Below are positions 26,859 through 35,387 of a stretch of 64,000 nucleotides of DNA, piece after piece. Numbering within the stretch: the stretch's first letter is position 1; each line of letters starts with the position of its first letter. Under the pieces are notes generated by a model. It had not been told where the DNA came from and did not search any database. It was given only the letters and a program-made list of their open reading frames with translations. The stretch is from Agrobacterium fabrum str. C58 (GTDB lineage Bacteria > Pseudomonadota > Alphaproteobacteria > Rhizobiales > Rhizobiaceae), in NCBI RefSeq assembly GCF_000092025.1, contig NC_003063.2:1107001-1171000 (forward strand), read 5' to 3'. The position numbers and the translations under genes are program-made.

Positions 26859-27546
26859 CAGATTTCCGATTGGCCGATGGCAGCGACCAGAGGGCGCAAG
26901 CGCCCCGGTCCAAACTGCCGCACGGCCCGATTAGTGGCCGATGCGCGTCTTTGCTGACATCAACCTGAACGCCTGTCACGAAAGTGTCATATAACATCGA
27001 ATTTCCCGATAAGGTTGTGTTTCCGCTAGGCGGCGGTTGGCGACAGACGGCGCTCAGTTGAGTCCGGCGATTCCCGTGGCGGTGGTGCGCGTCGACAATA
27101 CGCGCGTGGCCCTCCTGCAGGTTCTGGAAGGTCACCGTCGGCCCTGAAAGCAGGGTGAGGCAAAGATGGCCGGCATTGCCGACGGCACGCGTGGGGGAAG
27201 GCAGCGGGATCACATCGTCGGGAAGGACATCGAAAGCGTGGAGTGCCGGGGATTCGAGGCCCGCCGCGTGGTGTTCGTAAGTCTCAGCCATTTTTGTCTC
27301 CCGTACGTCGAAATCTGCCGTTATTATGCGCCGCGTCGGGGCAGCGGGGACAAGCGGTGACGAGAAACAGTCCGGCCGAATTTCAGTCTCGTTTCCGGCT
27401 TGCCGATGAGTGCGGCATTTTTCCCGCAATCTCATGCGGTTGCGCCGTATCGGCCTGTTGTCATCGCTACGTTGCAAAAAAAGATGGGCGGATTTTTCGT
27501 CCACAGGATAGGCGGGCGGGCTTGGATATTCCTGACAAGGACCGCG
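26859..27546. other. 688-bp non-coding stretch upstream of eptA
   Basis: This region separates the eptA start from the LysR-type gene end. It holds one frameshifted remnant of a small spike-like protein gene (27054-27291). The part next to eptA (26859-27053) presumably contains its promoter; no strong -35/-10 pair or PmrA-type direct repeat was recognised by eye. The part from 27292 to 27546 shows nothing convincing. Confidence 0.5.
27054..27291 (-). pseudogene. Frameshifted small spike-base-like protein (GTA type)
   Basis: An ATG at 27291 with GGGAG upstream opens a frame reading MAETYEHHAAGLESPALHAF, then DVLPDDVIPLPSPTRAV and SGPTVTFQNLQEG. This matches, from memory, the start of the roughly 85-residue spike base proteins (RCAP_Rcc01079 family) found in gene-transfer agents and as lone genes in rhizobia. 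The expected ending, ATRV..TGTTATGIVAL-like, is encoded in the next frame as ATRVLSTRTTATGIAGLN followed by TGA at 27054. The original frame instead runs on without a stop into eptA. A net loss of about 14 bases after LQEG would explain both facts. Confidence 0.5.
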
Positions 27547-28458
27547 TTAGCTGCGCGCGTGGAGAATGAAGGCCCTGACGGCGGGCGAGGCTTCCGTTTT
27601 CCGGTGCGCTATGGCGAGGTCCGAGGTGGTGGCGCTTGCCGCAAGCGGCACGTAGCGCACGCCGGGCAATCGCAGACAGTCGAGAGAGCGTGGCACCAGC
27701 GCGACGCCGAGGCCGATCGCCACCATGCTGGTAATGGTGGTGTAGTCCCGGCCTTCCGGGCTGATCACCGGCTGAAAACCGGCCTCGTTGCAGGCCTCTA
27801 TCGTATTGTAGTGAAAGCCGACATCCGGCGGTTGTCGCGGCGTGATGAAGGTTTCCGCGGCAAGGTTCTTGAGATCGAGTTGCAGCGCATAGGCCAAGGG
27901 ATGGTTTTCCGGCAGGGCGGCCATCAAGGGTTCGCGCAGAACCACATGGGTCGCAACGCCTTCCGGGATCGGCGCGGGCGGGCGGATGAAGGCGAAATCC
28001 AGATTGCCATCAGCTATCTTTGCGAGTTGCAGCCGCATTTCCATCTCGATGAGCTGCAGCTCCACATCCGGATGGGAGGCGCGGAAACTGGCGATGGACT
28101 GGATCAGCAGGCCGGAATAGGCCGCAGAGGCGACATAACCGATGGAGATACGCCCAGTCTCGCCACGGCCAACACGTCTGAGTGAGGCAAGTGCCGCCTC
28201 GGCATTGGCAAGGATTTTACGGGCGTCTTCATAGAGCAGCTGGCCCGATGTCGTTAGCTTCACCGACCGGCGCGTCCGGTCGAGCAGAGGCATACCGACG
28301 ATATCTTCGAGCGCCATGATCTGCTGGCTCAAGCCGGGTTGGGCAATGCCAAGGCGAGCTGCGGCACGCTCGAAATTGCGCTCGTCCACCAGCGTGGTGA
28401 AATAGCGCAGGTGCCGTAGCTCGAATGTATCCGCACGACCTGCCGGTTTCCTGCCCAT
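27547..28458 (-). CDS. LysR family transcriptional regulator, divergent from fhuA
   Basis: A 303-residue regulator starting at the ATG at 28458 (an upstream opening adds six residues). The HTH region ELRHLRYFTTLVDERNFERAAARLGIAQPGLSQQIMALE is typical, and the C-terminal periplasmic-binding-like domain includes GLGVALVPRSL. It resembles the BenM/CbbR type that responds to small organic effectors. It is divergent from the TonB-dependent receptor fhuA, with a perfect dyad in the shared gap, so it may regulate siderophore uptake. LysR control of fhu genes is uncommon; AraC-type or Fur/RirA control would be more expected. Confidence 0.88.
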   Translation of the reverse strand: MGRKPAGRADTFELRHLRYFTTLVDERNFERAAARLGIAQPGLSQQIMALEDIVGMPLLDRTRRSVKLTTSGQLLYEDARKILANAEAALASLRRVGRGETGRISIGYVASAAYSGLLIQSIASFRASHPDVELQLIEMEMRLQLAKIADGNLDFAFIRPPAPIPEGVATHVVLREPLMAALPENHPLAYALQLDLKNLAAETFITPRQPPDVGFHYNTIEACNEAGFQPVISPEGRDYTTITSMVAIGLGVALVPRSLDCLRLPGVRYVPLAASATTSDLAIAHRKTEASPAVRAFILHARS

Positions 28459-28511
28459 CTTCGCGGCCTTCCGCACTAGATTTGAATAATTCCAAGCTAT
28501 TATCGACGTGA

Positions 28512-28538
28512 TTTTTCATAATCAATAGTTATGAAAAA
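28512..28538. promoter_or_regulatory. Candidate LysR operator between regulator and fhuA
   Basis: TTTTTCATAA (28512-28521) and TTATGAAAAA (28529-28538) form a perfect 10-bp inverted repeat with a 7-base spacer in the divergent gap. The core ATAA-N7-TTAT contains the T-N11-A arrangement used by LysR regulators. It lies 108 bases before the chosen fhuA start and 54 bases before the LysR start, so it could serve activation of one gene and autorepression of the other. Confidence 0.55.
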
Positions 28539-28645
28539 AACAGGTGTCACTTATTGGATCACGATTTGCACCTTGCGTAATAAGATGACTTAAATTCTCC
28601 AGAAAAAACCGCTTCAAGGCGGTGCGGGTGACGAAGGGTATTGGC

Positions 28646-30778
28646 GTGCAGGGAAAATCCAAACACATTTCCATTCTGGCTGGTGGTTGTGCCGCCATTG
28701 CCTATGTGGCTTTCCTCGCCCCCGCTGCTGCGCTTGCTCAGGAAGCCGGAACGACGTTATTGCAAACTATCACCGTCGAGGGCGCCAAAAACCAGGATCC
28801 CAAGGCACCGGTGAAAGGTTATGTCGCGAAAACCAGCGCCAGCGCCACCAAAACAGGTCGCTCGCTGGTCGAGACGCCGCAATCGGTCTCCGTCATCACC
28901 AAAGACCAGATGGATGCGCAGACTGTCCGTAATCTTAGCGAGGCGCTGAACTATGTGCCCGGCGTCGTCGCGCAGCCTTCGGGCGCAGATCCGCGTTTCG
29001 ATGCGCCCCGCATCCGCGGCTTTCAGGGGAACCAGCTGCAATTTCTCAACGGCCTGCGGCTGATGCGCACGGCCGGTGCGCCTCCTTACGAGGTCTACGG
29101 TCTGGAACGGGTGGAAGTCATTCGCGGGCCGGCTTCGGTGCTTTATGGTCAGGGCAATCCCGGCGGTCTCATCAATCTCGTCAGCAAGCGACCGACCTTC
29201 GAGCGTTTCGGCGAAGTGGGCGCACAGATTGGCAGCTTCGATTATTACCAGTCGATGTTCGATATCGGCGGACCGGTGGCGGGCACCGACAGTTTCGCCT
29301 ATCGTCTGACCGGCCTTGCCCGCAAGGCTCACACCCAGACAGACAATCTGCAGAACGACCGCTATTTCATCGCCCCAGCGCTGACATGGCAGCCGGATGA
29401 GGACACGAAGCTGACGGTTCTTGCCTCCTATCAGCACGATAATCCCAGTTCGCCCTCCGGCCTGCCGCCGGCGTTGACTTATTCGCGGCCGGGCAACATG
29501 CTGGATCGCAGCTTTTATGTCGGCGATCCCTCCTTCGACACGTCAAACCGCAAATTCACCAATATCGGTTATGAATTCGAGCACCGTTTCGACGAGACCT
29601 TCACCTTCCGGCAGAATGCACGTTATTCCAATTTCGACTGGTCCTACCGGGCGCTCGGCATGTCTTCGACCAGCGGCGGCATGATCGGCAATCTCATCCG
29701 TCGCAACGCGACGTTCCAGGACGAGTTACTGAACACCTTCAACATCGACAACAGCCTGCAGGCGGATTTTTCCACGGGGCCAATCGACCACACCCTGCTT
29801 GTCGGGCTGGATTACCGTTATTTCGACAATAACGTTAAAACAGAGTTCTGGGCGGCGACGCCGCTCAACCCCGTCAACCCTGTCTATGGCGGGCCGATCA
29901 GCCTGACCTCGCGCACACTTTATGCCGATGTGAAGACGGATATTTCCCAGATCGGTTTTTATGCACAGGACGAGATGGCGATCGAGAACTGGCGCATCAC
30001 CGCCGGCCTGCGGCAGGATTGGGCAAGCACCAGCGGCACCACCTTCAACGGCACGACCTACCGCACGCTCGACAAGGATGACCACAAGCTGACGGGCCGT
30101 GTCGGCGTCAGCTATCTCTTCGATGGCGGCTTCGCGCCCTATGTCAGCTACGCCACCTCCTTCGAGCCGGTGCCGCAGCCGGCTGTCGGCGATGCACCGA
30201 AGCCCACCACCGGGGAACAGTGGGAGGCGGGCATCAAATACCAGCCTGAGGGTTTCGACGGTTTCTTCTCCGCCGCGATCTACGATCTGAAGCAGAAGAA
30301 TGTCACCACGACGGTGGGCGGCGTAACACAGCAGATGGACGAGGCGCGCGTGAAAGGCCTCGAACTGGAAGGGGTAGCAAGCCTCACCGACGGGCTCGAC
30401 CTGCGCGCGGCCTACACTTATATGGACAGCGAGGTTTCCGGCCGTGTGAATGATGGCAAGGAGCTTGATAGCACGCCCCGGCACGCCGCAAGCCTCTGGC
30501 TGGATTACACCTTTGCCGAAGATACCGCGCTTGAGGGTTTCGGCATCGGAGGTGGTGTCCGTTATGTCGGAAAGCGTTACGGCGACGCCGCCAATACCTT
30601 CGAAATGAAGGGCCTCGCTTTGCTCGATCTCGGTGTGCATTACGAGAAAAACGGCTACCGCGCCTCTCTTCAGGTGCAAAACTTGACTGATAAAGAATAT
30701 ATTTCTAGTTGCTCCACTTTCGGATGCTATTACGGTGACGGAAGAACGGTTATGGGCAAGCTGACCTATCGTTGGTAA
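28646..30778 (+). CDS. fhuA: TonB-dependent ferric hydroxamate siderophore receptor
   Basis: A 710-residue outer membrane receptor. The N-terminal signal peptide (KHISILAGGCAAIAYVAFLA...ALA) is followed by a TonB-box-like region, the plug domain (about 70-180, with VETPQSVSVITKDQM, ALNYVPGV, RIRGF and VIRGPASVLYGQGNPGGLINLVSKRP) and a 22-strand barrel ending in a terminal Trp (GKLTYRW). SSCSTFGCYYGDGR near the end is typical of FhuA-type receptors. The GTG at 28646 was chosen because AAGGG lies 7 bases upstream; other GTGs exist at 28622 and 28628. The fhuD-B-C genes follow on the same strand, which supports hydroxamate uptake. Confidence 0.87.
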   Translation: MQGKSKHISILAGGCAAIAYVAFLAPAAALAQEAGTTLLQTITVEGAKNQDPKAPVKGYVAKTSASATKTGRSLVETPQSVSVITKDQMDAQTVRNLSEALNYVPGVVAQPSGADPRFDAPRIRGFQGNQLQFLNGLRLMRTAGAPPYEVYGLERVEVIRGPASVLYGQGNPGGLINLVSKRPTFERFGEVGAQIGSFDYYQSMFDIGGPVAGTDSFAYRLTGLARKAHTQTDNLQNDRYFIAPALTWQPDEDTKLTVLASYQHDNPSSPSGLPPALTYSRPGNMLDRSFYVGDPSFDTSNRKFTNIGYEFEHRFDETFTFRQNARYSNFDWSYRALGMSSTSGGMIGNLIRRNATFQDELLNTFNIDNSLQADFSTGPIDHTLLVGLDYRYFDNNVKTEFWAATPLNPVNPVYGGPISLTSRTLYADVKTDISQIGFYAQDEMAIENWRITAGLRQDWASTSGTTFNGTTYRTLDKDDHKLTGRVGVSYLFDGGFAPYVSYATSFEPVPQPAVGDAPKPTTGEQWEAGIKYQPEGFDGFFSAAIYDLKQKNVTTTVGGVTQQMDEARVKGLELEGVASLTDGLDLRAAYTYMDSEVSGRVNDGKELDSTPRHAASLWLDYTFAEDTALEGFGIGGGVRYVGKRYGDAANTFEMKGLALLDLGVHYEKNGYRASLQVQNLTDKEYISSCSTFGCYYGDGRTVMGKLTYRW

Positions 30779-30806
30779 AGCCATATCAGAGTGAAGCAGC
30801 AGGGGC

Positions 30807-31709
30807 ATGACGCGCAAGGATCGATGGATGTCCCCCCTCTGGGGGCGGCGGGAGTTTTTGGGCATGCTTGCTGCTTCGGCCTTTGCCGGTACGGCACGGG
30901 CAAAACAGACCCCGCGCATAGCCGCCATTGACTGGGCGATGCTCGAAACATCAGTGGCACTCGGCGTCATGCCGGTGGCGGCGACCGAACTCATCCAGTT
31001 CCGCGCCGGTGCAGTGGAGCCTGATATCCCGGAAAGTGTCGCCGATCTCGGTCTGCGCGGCGCGCCGAATTTCGAGCTTCTGCAACTCACCCGGCCCGAT
31101 CTCATCCTGATTTCGCCTTTTTACACGCGCTACACCGGCAGGCTGGAAGCGATCGCTCCGGTGTTTTCGCTGCCCTTTTACGTGAAGGGCGAGCCACCGT
31201 TCGAGAAGGCGCTGGCGGCGGTCACCGCACTTGGTGAAAAGCTCGGGCGCACTGACGAGGCGCGTAAGGTTCTCATCGAAACGGACGCTGCCATGCAAGC
31301 CATGCGGACCCGCCTTGCCGGTTTTTCCGCACGCCCGACGTATGTCATCAATATCGGCGATGCCCGGCATTTTCGTGCCTTTGGTGCGGACAGTATGTTC
31401 GGCGATATCCTTAGCAGGCTGGGGCTTGCCAATGCCTGGGTGGACCGGTCGCAATTCACCTTCGCGGCGCCGGTGCCGCTCGAAAATCTCGCCGCCTCGC
31501 CCGAGGCACGTATCGTCATCGTTTCCGATATTCCGGTGGAAGCCCGGGAAGGCCTACGCAACAGCGCCATCTGGCGCGCGCTTCCGGCGGTGCGGCAAGG
31601 CCGGGTGGTGACGCTCGGCAATGTCGGCCCTTATGGCGGTATCACCGCCGGCATGCGGTTTGCGCGGCTTCTGACCGAGGCCTTGACGGCACAGGGAGAA
31701 GCCCTGTGA
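30807..31709 (+). CDS. fhuD: Periplasmic ferric hydroxamate-binding protein
   Basis: A 300-residue class III solute-binding protein of the iron-siderophore family. The N-terminus GRREFLGMLAASAFAGTARA has a twin-arginine followed by a hydrophobic core, suggesting Tat export. The mature protein shows the FhuD pattern of two lobes joined by a long helix (AIDWAMLETSVALGVMP, NFELLQLTRPDLILIS, TYVINIGDARHFRAFG, SMFGDILSRLGLANAW). It lies 28 bases after fhuA, and its stop overlaps the GTG of fhuB. Confidence 0.9.
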   Translation: MTRKDRWMSPLWGRREFLGMLAASAFAGTARAKQTPRIAAIDWAMLETSVALGVMPVAATELIQFRAGAVEPDIPESVADLGLRGAPNFELLQLTRPDLILISPFYTRYTGRLEAIAPVFSLPFYVKGEPPFEKALAAVTALGEKLGRTDEARKVLIETDAAMQAMRTRLAGFSARPTYVINIGDARHFRAFGADSMFGDILSRLGLANAWVDRSQFTFAAPVPLENLAASPEARIVIVSDIPVEAREGLRNSAIWRALPAVRQGRVVTLGNVGPYGGITAGMRFARLLTEALTAQGEAL

Positions 31710-33670
31710 CGGCACGGCCTCTCCAGTTTTTCTTCGGGCTTCTGTTCCTTTTTGCCTGCGGCCTTTCCCTGCATGCCGGCCTGCAACGGTTGCCCCTCGG
31801 CGCATGGCCGGGCCTGCCATTCGATGCCGCATCCATGTCGATGGACCAGATCATCTTCGCCTTCAGCCTGCTGCCGCGTGTGGCGGTCGCCATTCTTGCG
31901 GGGGCGATGCTCGGCCTGTCAGGTGCGCTTTTCCAGCAATTGCTGCGCAATCCGATTGCCGACCCGTCGACGCTCGGCATCTCGGCGGGCGCGCAGCTCG
32001 CCATCGTCATCGCCACCCTGTTTTTTCCTTCGGTGCTGGATGGCAACCGCGCATTGGTGGCGCTCGCTGGCGCAGCTGCTGCGGCCGGCGTCGTCTTCCT
32101 TCTCGGCTGGCGACGCTCCTTCGAGCCGGTGACCATGGTGGTGTCAGGGCTGCTGGTCGGCATCACCGCAGCCTCCGTTTCCGCGGCGCTGACGCTGGCG
32201 CAGGGCGAATATCTGATGTCCCTCGTCGTCTGGAATGGCGGTTCGCTCAGCCAGCAGGACTGGTCGAATGCCGTTATGCTCGCTTTCCAGCTTCTCGCGG
32301 GGCTTGCCCTGACCGGCCTACTGATAAGACCGCTCACGGTTCTCGGCCTTGGCGATTCCGGCGCACGTTCGCTTGGCGTGTCGCTGTTTTCGATCAGGCT
32401 GGCGGTCGCCGCCGTCGCGGTCATGCTGGCTGCTTTTGTTGCATCCGCGGTCGGCCTTGTCAGCTTCATCGGTCTTGCCGCACCGGCACTTACCCGGGCG
32501 CTCGGTGTGCGGCGGTCATCCTCCGTATTGCTGGTTTCGCCCTTGCTGGGCGGTCTGCTCCTCTGGTTCTGCGATGGCCTCGTGCAGCTTCTGGCGAGTA
32601 CGACGGCGGAAGTTTTCCCGACGGGTGCCGTGACGGCACTGATCGGCGGGCCGCTGCTTTTGTGGCTGCTGCCGAAAATCCGGCCGACCGACGTTCATCG
32701 TGGCGAAGGCGTCGATCTCGCCCCAAGACGCGGCCCTTCGGCCCTGCTGCCGGTGCTCGTCATCATGGCGGTGCTGGTATTTGCCGCACTCGTCATCGGC
32801 AAGGGGCCTGATGGCTGGACAATGCTCAAGGCCAGTGACCTGCAAACTCTTCTGCCGTTCCGTTGGCCGCGGCTGGTGGCCGCCATAGCCGCCGGCGGTC
32901 TTCTCGCCATGGCGGGTGCGCTTTTGCAGCGGCTGACCGGCAACCCGATGGCAAGCCCGGAAGTGATCGGCGTCAGCGGTGGTGCCGGCCTTGGTTTTGC
33001 CGCCGCCATCACGATTTTTCCGGCGGCGGGTCTGTTCGAACTGTTTTGCGGCGCCGGCATCGGCTCGGCGGCCGTCATGATCCTGGTGCTGTTCTTCGCC
33101 GTGCGCCGGCATCTGGCTCCGGAAAAAATCCTGTTGGCGGGTATTGCCGTCAGTTCGCTTTGCTCGGCGGTGCTCTCGGCGCTGCTTGCCATCGGCGATC
33201 AGCGGGCATGGCAGATTCTCGCCTGGCTCAGCGGCTCGGGTTCGACGGCGACACCGGCTTCGGCGATCTTTCTCTCCATCCTTTCCGTCGTGCTACTGGT
33301 CGCTGCCCTCTCGGTGACCCGCTGGTTGACGATCCTGCCGCTCGGGCGGGACGTGCCGCTTTCCCTCGGTCTGCCGCTCAGCGCCGCACGTATCGCCGTC
33401 ATTGCGGTGGCGGGCATTGCCACCGGCGCCGCTTCGCTGCTCGTTGGCCCCTTGAGTTTCGTCGGCTTGATGGCGCCGCATATTGCGCTGCGGGCCGGTT
33501 TCACTACGCCGCGTGACCACCTGCTCGCCTCTTTCCTGTTCGGTGCGGTGCTGATGGCGCTTTCCGATCTCGGTGCGCGAACGGTCACCTTTCCCTATGA
33601 GCTGCCGCTCGGGCTTTTTGCGGCTCTGGCCGGCGCGCCTTACCTGATCTGGCTGTCAGGCAGGCGATGA
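31706..33670 (+). CDS. fhuB: Ferric hydroxamate permease, fused two-domain FhuB
   Basis: A 654-residue inner membrane protein made of two FecCD-type permease halves of about 320 residues, each with roughly ten helices. Each half has its own pattern of GALFQQLLRNPIADPSTLGISAGAQ-like and GALLQRLTGNPMASPEVIGVSGGAG-like sequences (the ATPase-contact region) and a later GLVSFIGLAAPALTR or GPLSFVGLMAPHIALR. This fused form is normal for FhuB. The GTG start overlaps the fhuD stop as GTGA. Confidence 0.93.
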   Translation: MTARPLQFFFGLLFLFACGLSLHAGLQRLPLGAWPGLPFDAASMSMDQIIFAFSLLPRVAVAILAGAMLGLSGALFQQLLRNPIADPSTLGISAGAQLAIVIATLFFPSVLDGNRALVALAGAAAAAGVVFLLGWRRSFEPVTMVVSGLLVGITAASVSAALTLAQGEYLMSLVVWNGGSLSQQDWSNAVMLAFQLLAGLALTGLLIRPLTVLGLGDSGARSLGVSLFSIRLAVAAVAVMLAAFVASAVGLVSFIGLAAPALTRALGVRRSSSVLLVSPLLGGLLLWFCDGLVQLLASTTAEVFPTGAVTALIGGPLLLWLLPKIRPTDVHRGEGVDLAPRRGPSALLPVLVIMAVLVFAALVIGKGPDGWTMLKASDLQTLLPFRWPRLVAAIAAGGLLAMAGALLQRLTGNPMASPEVIGVSGGAGLGFAAAITIFPAAGLFELFCGAGIGSAAVMILVLFFAVRRHLAPEKILLAGIAVSSLCSAVLSALLAIGDQRAWQILAWLSGSGSTATPASAIFLSILSVVLLVAALSVTRWLTILPLGRDVPLSLGLPLSAARIAVIAVAGIATGAASLLVGPLSFVGLMAPHIALRAGFTTPRDHLLASFLFGAVLMALSDLGARTVTFPYELPLGLFAALAGAPYLIWLSGRR

Positions 33671-33704
33671 TGATTTTTTCAGTCGATTTACGGAGATGAA
33701 AATC

Positions 33705-34514
33705 ATGGGTCAGGCAGCGCCTGTGGTCACTTACGACGATACGTCGCTTTTTTCTCTTGATGGCGTCACCATGGAAGTGCCGGGCCGGACGTTGCTGCAG
33801 CCGCTGACGGCACGTTTTGCGACCGGCAAGACCATCGGCCTGATCGGCCATAATGGTTCGGGAAAATCGACGCTGCTCAAAATCCTGGCGCGCATGCAGG
33901 AGCCGACGGCGGGCCGGGTTTCGTTCGAGGGTAAGCCGTTAAATGTCTGGGGCAACCGCGAATTCGCGCGCAAGCTCGCCTATCTGCCGCAATATACGCC
34001 GGCCGCCTCCGGCATGTTGGCGAGCGAACTGGTGGCACTCGGCCGTTATCCCTGGCATGGCGCGCTCGGGCAATTCAGCAAGGCGGACCAGGAGAAGGTG
34101 GACGAGGCGATCGAACTCACCGATACCGTCGCCTTCCGCGACCGGCTGGTGGACACGCTTTCCGGCGGCGAGCGTCAGCGCGTGTGGCTTGCCATGCTGG
34201 TGGCCCAGAATGCCGAAAGCCTGCTTCTCGACGAACCCATCTCCGCGCTCGACATGGCGCATCAACTCGAGGTGCTGTCACTGGTGCAGAGACTGTCGCG
34301 CGAAAAGGGTCTCGGCGTCATCGTGGTGCTGCACGATGTCAATATGGCGGCTCGCTTTTGCGACGAGATCGTCGCGCTGCATTCCGGCCAACTGATCGCC
34401 CGCGGAACGCCGCGGGAGATCATGAACCCGAAGACGCTGGAGCGCATCTATGGCGTGCGCATGGATGTCATGACACACACCGCCACCGGCTTTCCCGTCG
34501 CCTTGCCGCTTTGA
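33705..34514 (+). CDS. fhuC: Ferric hydroxamate ABC transporter ATP-binding protein
   Basis: A 269-residue ABC ATPase. Walker A is GHNGSGKST (48-56), the Q loop lies near YLPQYTP, the signature is LSGGERQR (152-159), Walker B is LLLDEP and the switch His is in VVLHDVNMA. The protein aligns well with FhuC of E. coli (GRYPWHGALGQF region). ATG at 33705 is preferred over one at 33696 because GGAG would abut the earlier codon, whereas it is 9 bases from the later. It is last in the fhu operon. Confidence 0.93.
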   Translation: MGQAAPVVTYDDTSLFSLDGVTMEVPGRTLLQPLTARFATGKTIGLIGHNGSGKSTLLKILARMQEPTAGRVSFEGKPLNVWGNREFARKLAYLPQYTPAASGMLASELVALGRYPWHGALGQFSKADQEKVDEAIELTDTVAFRDRLVDTLSGGERQRVWLAMLVAQNAESLLLDEPISALDMAHQLEVLSLVQRLSREKGLGVIVVLHDVNMAARFCDEIVALHSGQLIARGTPREIMNPKTLERIYGVRMDVMTHTATGFPVALPL

Positions 34515-34761
34515 GATGTTGCAGCAAAACAACGGCCGCAAACGCTTGTTGTTGATGGTGATTCCGCGCGTATTTGCCGCCCTAACAATGTCTTAATGCC
34601 AGCCTACCGCCATTAGACATTGTTAACCGTTTCGCTTTCATCGCCTCCAATTAAGTTGTTTTGGATCGATTTTTCGGAACAAACGTTAACAGTGCGGAAT
34701 TCAATATCCGGAGAGGGCAAGAAGGGCTGCTGCGGGTAGGAATAAAACAGGAGAAAATCAG

Positions 34762-35289
34762 ATGAAAAAGGCTGTTGCCGTAACTTTTGCCGCATTGACG
34801 ATGGGCTTTGGCGGAACCGTTTCCGCACTCGCCGCCGACCTTGCAAGATATGAGCCGGCTCCGCAGGAGCAGGACGATCGCAACGGTGTCAAGATCGGTT
34901 ACCTCACCTGCGATATCGGCGGTGGCGTCGGTTACGTGATCGGCTCGGCCAAGGAACTGGATTGCACCTTCCAGTCCACCATGGGCGCACGTCGCACCGA
35001 CCATTACACCGGCGCCATCCGCAAGATGGGCGTTGACCTCGGTTTCACCACACAGGGCCGTCTGGTCTGGGCCGTTTTCGCCCCGACCGCCGGTTACCAC
35101 CGCGGTTCGCTGGGCGGCCTCTATCAGGGCGCAACGGCCGAAGTCACCGTTGGTCTCGGCGTCGGCACCAACGTTCTCGTTGGCGGCACGTCGGGTTCCA
35201 TCCAGCTGCAGACCGTCAGCGTAACCGGTCAGGTTGGCCTCAACCTTGCTGCCACCGGCACGTCCGTGACGCTGACCGCCATGAATTGA
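34762..35289 (+). CDS. Exported DUF992 protein
   Basis: A 175-residue protein with a classic signal peptide (MKKAVAVTFAALTMGFGGTVSALA) and a mature part that fits DUF992: KIGYLTCDIGGGVGYVIGSAKELDCTF, YTGAIRKMGVDLG, LVWAVFAP, LGGLYQGATAEVTVGLGVGTNVLVGG and SVTGQVGLNLAAT. The glycine-rich alternating pattern suggests a small beta-sheet protein in the periplasm or outer membrane. The family is common in Rhizobiales and has no known function. AGGAGAAAATCAG upstream gives a good ribosome site. A hairpin follows it. Confidence 0.8.
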   Translation: MKKAVAVTFAALTMGFGGTVSALAADLARYEPAPQEQDDRNGVKIGYLTCDIGGGVGYVIGSAKELDCTFQSTMGARRTDHYTGAIRKMGVDLGFTTQGRLVWAVFAPTAGYHRGSLGGLYQGATAEVTVGLGVGTNVLVGGTSGSIQLQTVSVTGQVGLNLAATGTSVTLTAMN

Positions 35290-35299
35290 TTGGCGAATT

Positions 35300-35320
35300 G
35301 CCCGGTGTTGTTCACCGGGC
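35300..35320 (+). terminator. Hairpin after the DUF992 gene
   Basis: GCCCGGTG (35300-35307) pairs perfectly with CACCGGGC (35313-35320) around TTGTT, 11 bases after the stop codon. Only ATTCTG follows, so the T tract is weak, but position and stability fit a transcription terminator. Confidence 0.6.
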
Positions 35321-35341
35321 ATTCTGTCGCATGTCAAAACA

Positions 35342-35371
35342 CGCCCTCTTCGTTGTCAGACGGAGAGGGCG
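35342..35371 (+). promoter_or_regulatory. Hairpin in the leader of the cytochrome c gene
   Basis: CGCCCTCT (35342-35349) and AGAGGGCG (35364-35371) form an 8-bp perfect stem with a 14-base loop, ending 16 bases before the ATG of the cytochrome gene. It could be a second terminator for the DUF992 gene or a leader structure affecting translation of the cytochrome. Position and pairing are seen; the role is unknown. Confidence 0.4.
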
Positions 35372-35387
35372 TTGTATTATCCGGGCC

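Noticed and set aside
25434..26957. A 507-codon open frame on the plus strand
   Set aside because: It lies antisense to eptA in GC-rich codons where third-position bias keeps the opposite strand open; no domain is visible.
25942..27504. A 520-codon open frame on the minus strand overlapping eptA
   Set aside because: Only the short stretch after 27291 looks like protein (the spike remnant). The rest is an out-of-frame reading of eptA, open because the remnant lost its stop by frameshift.
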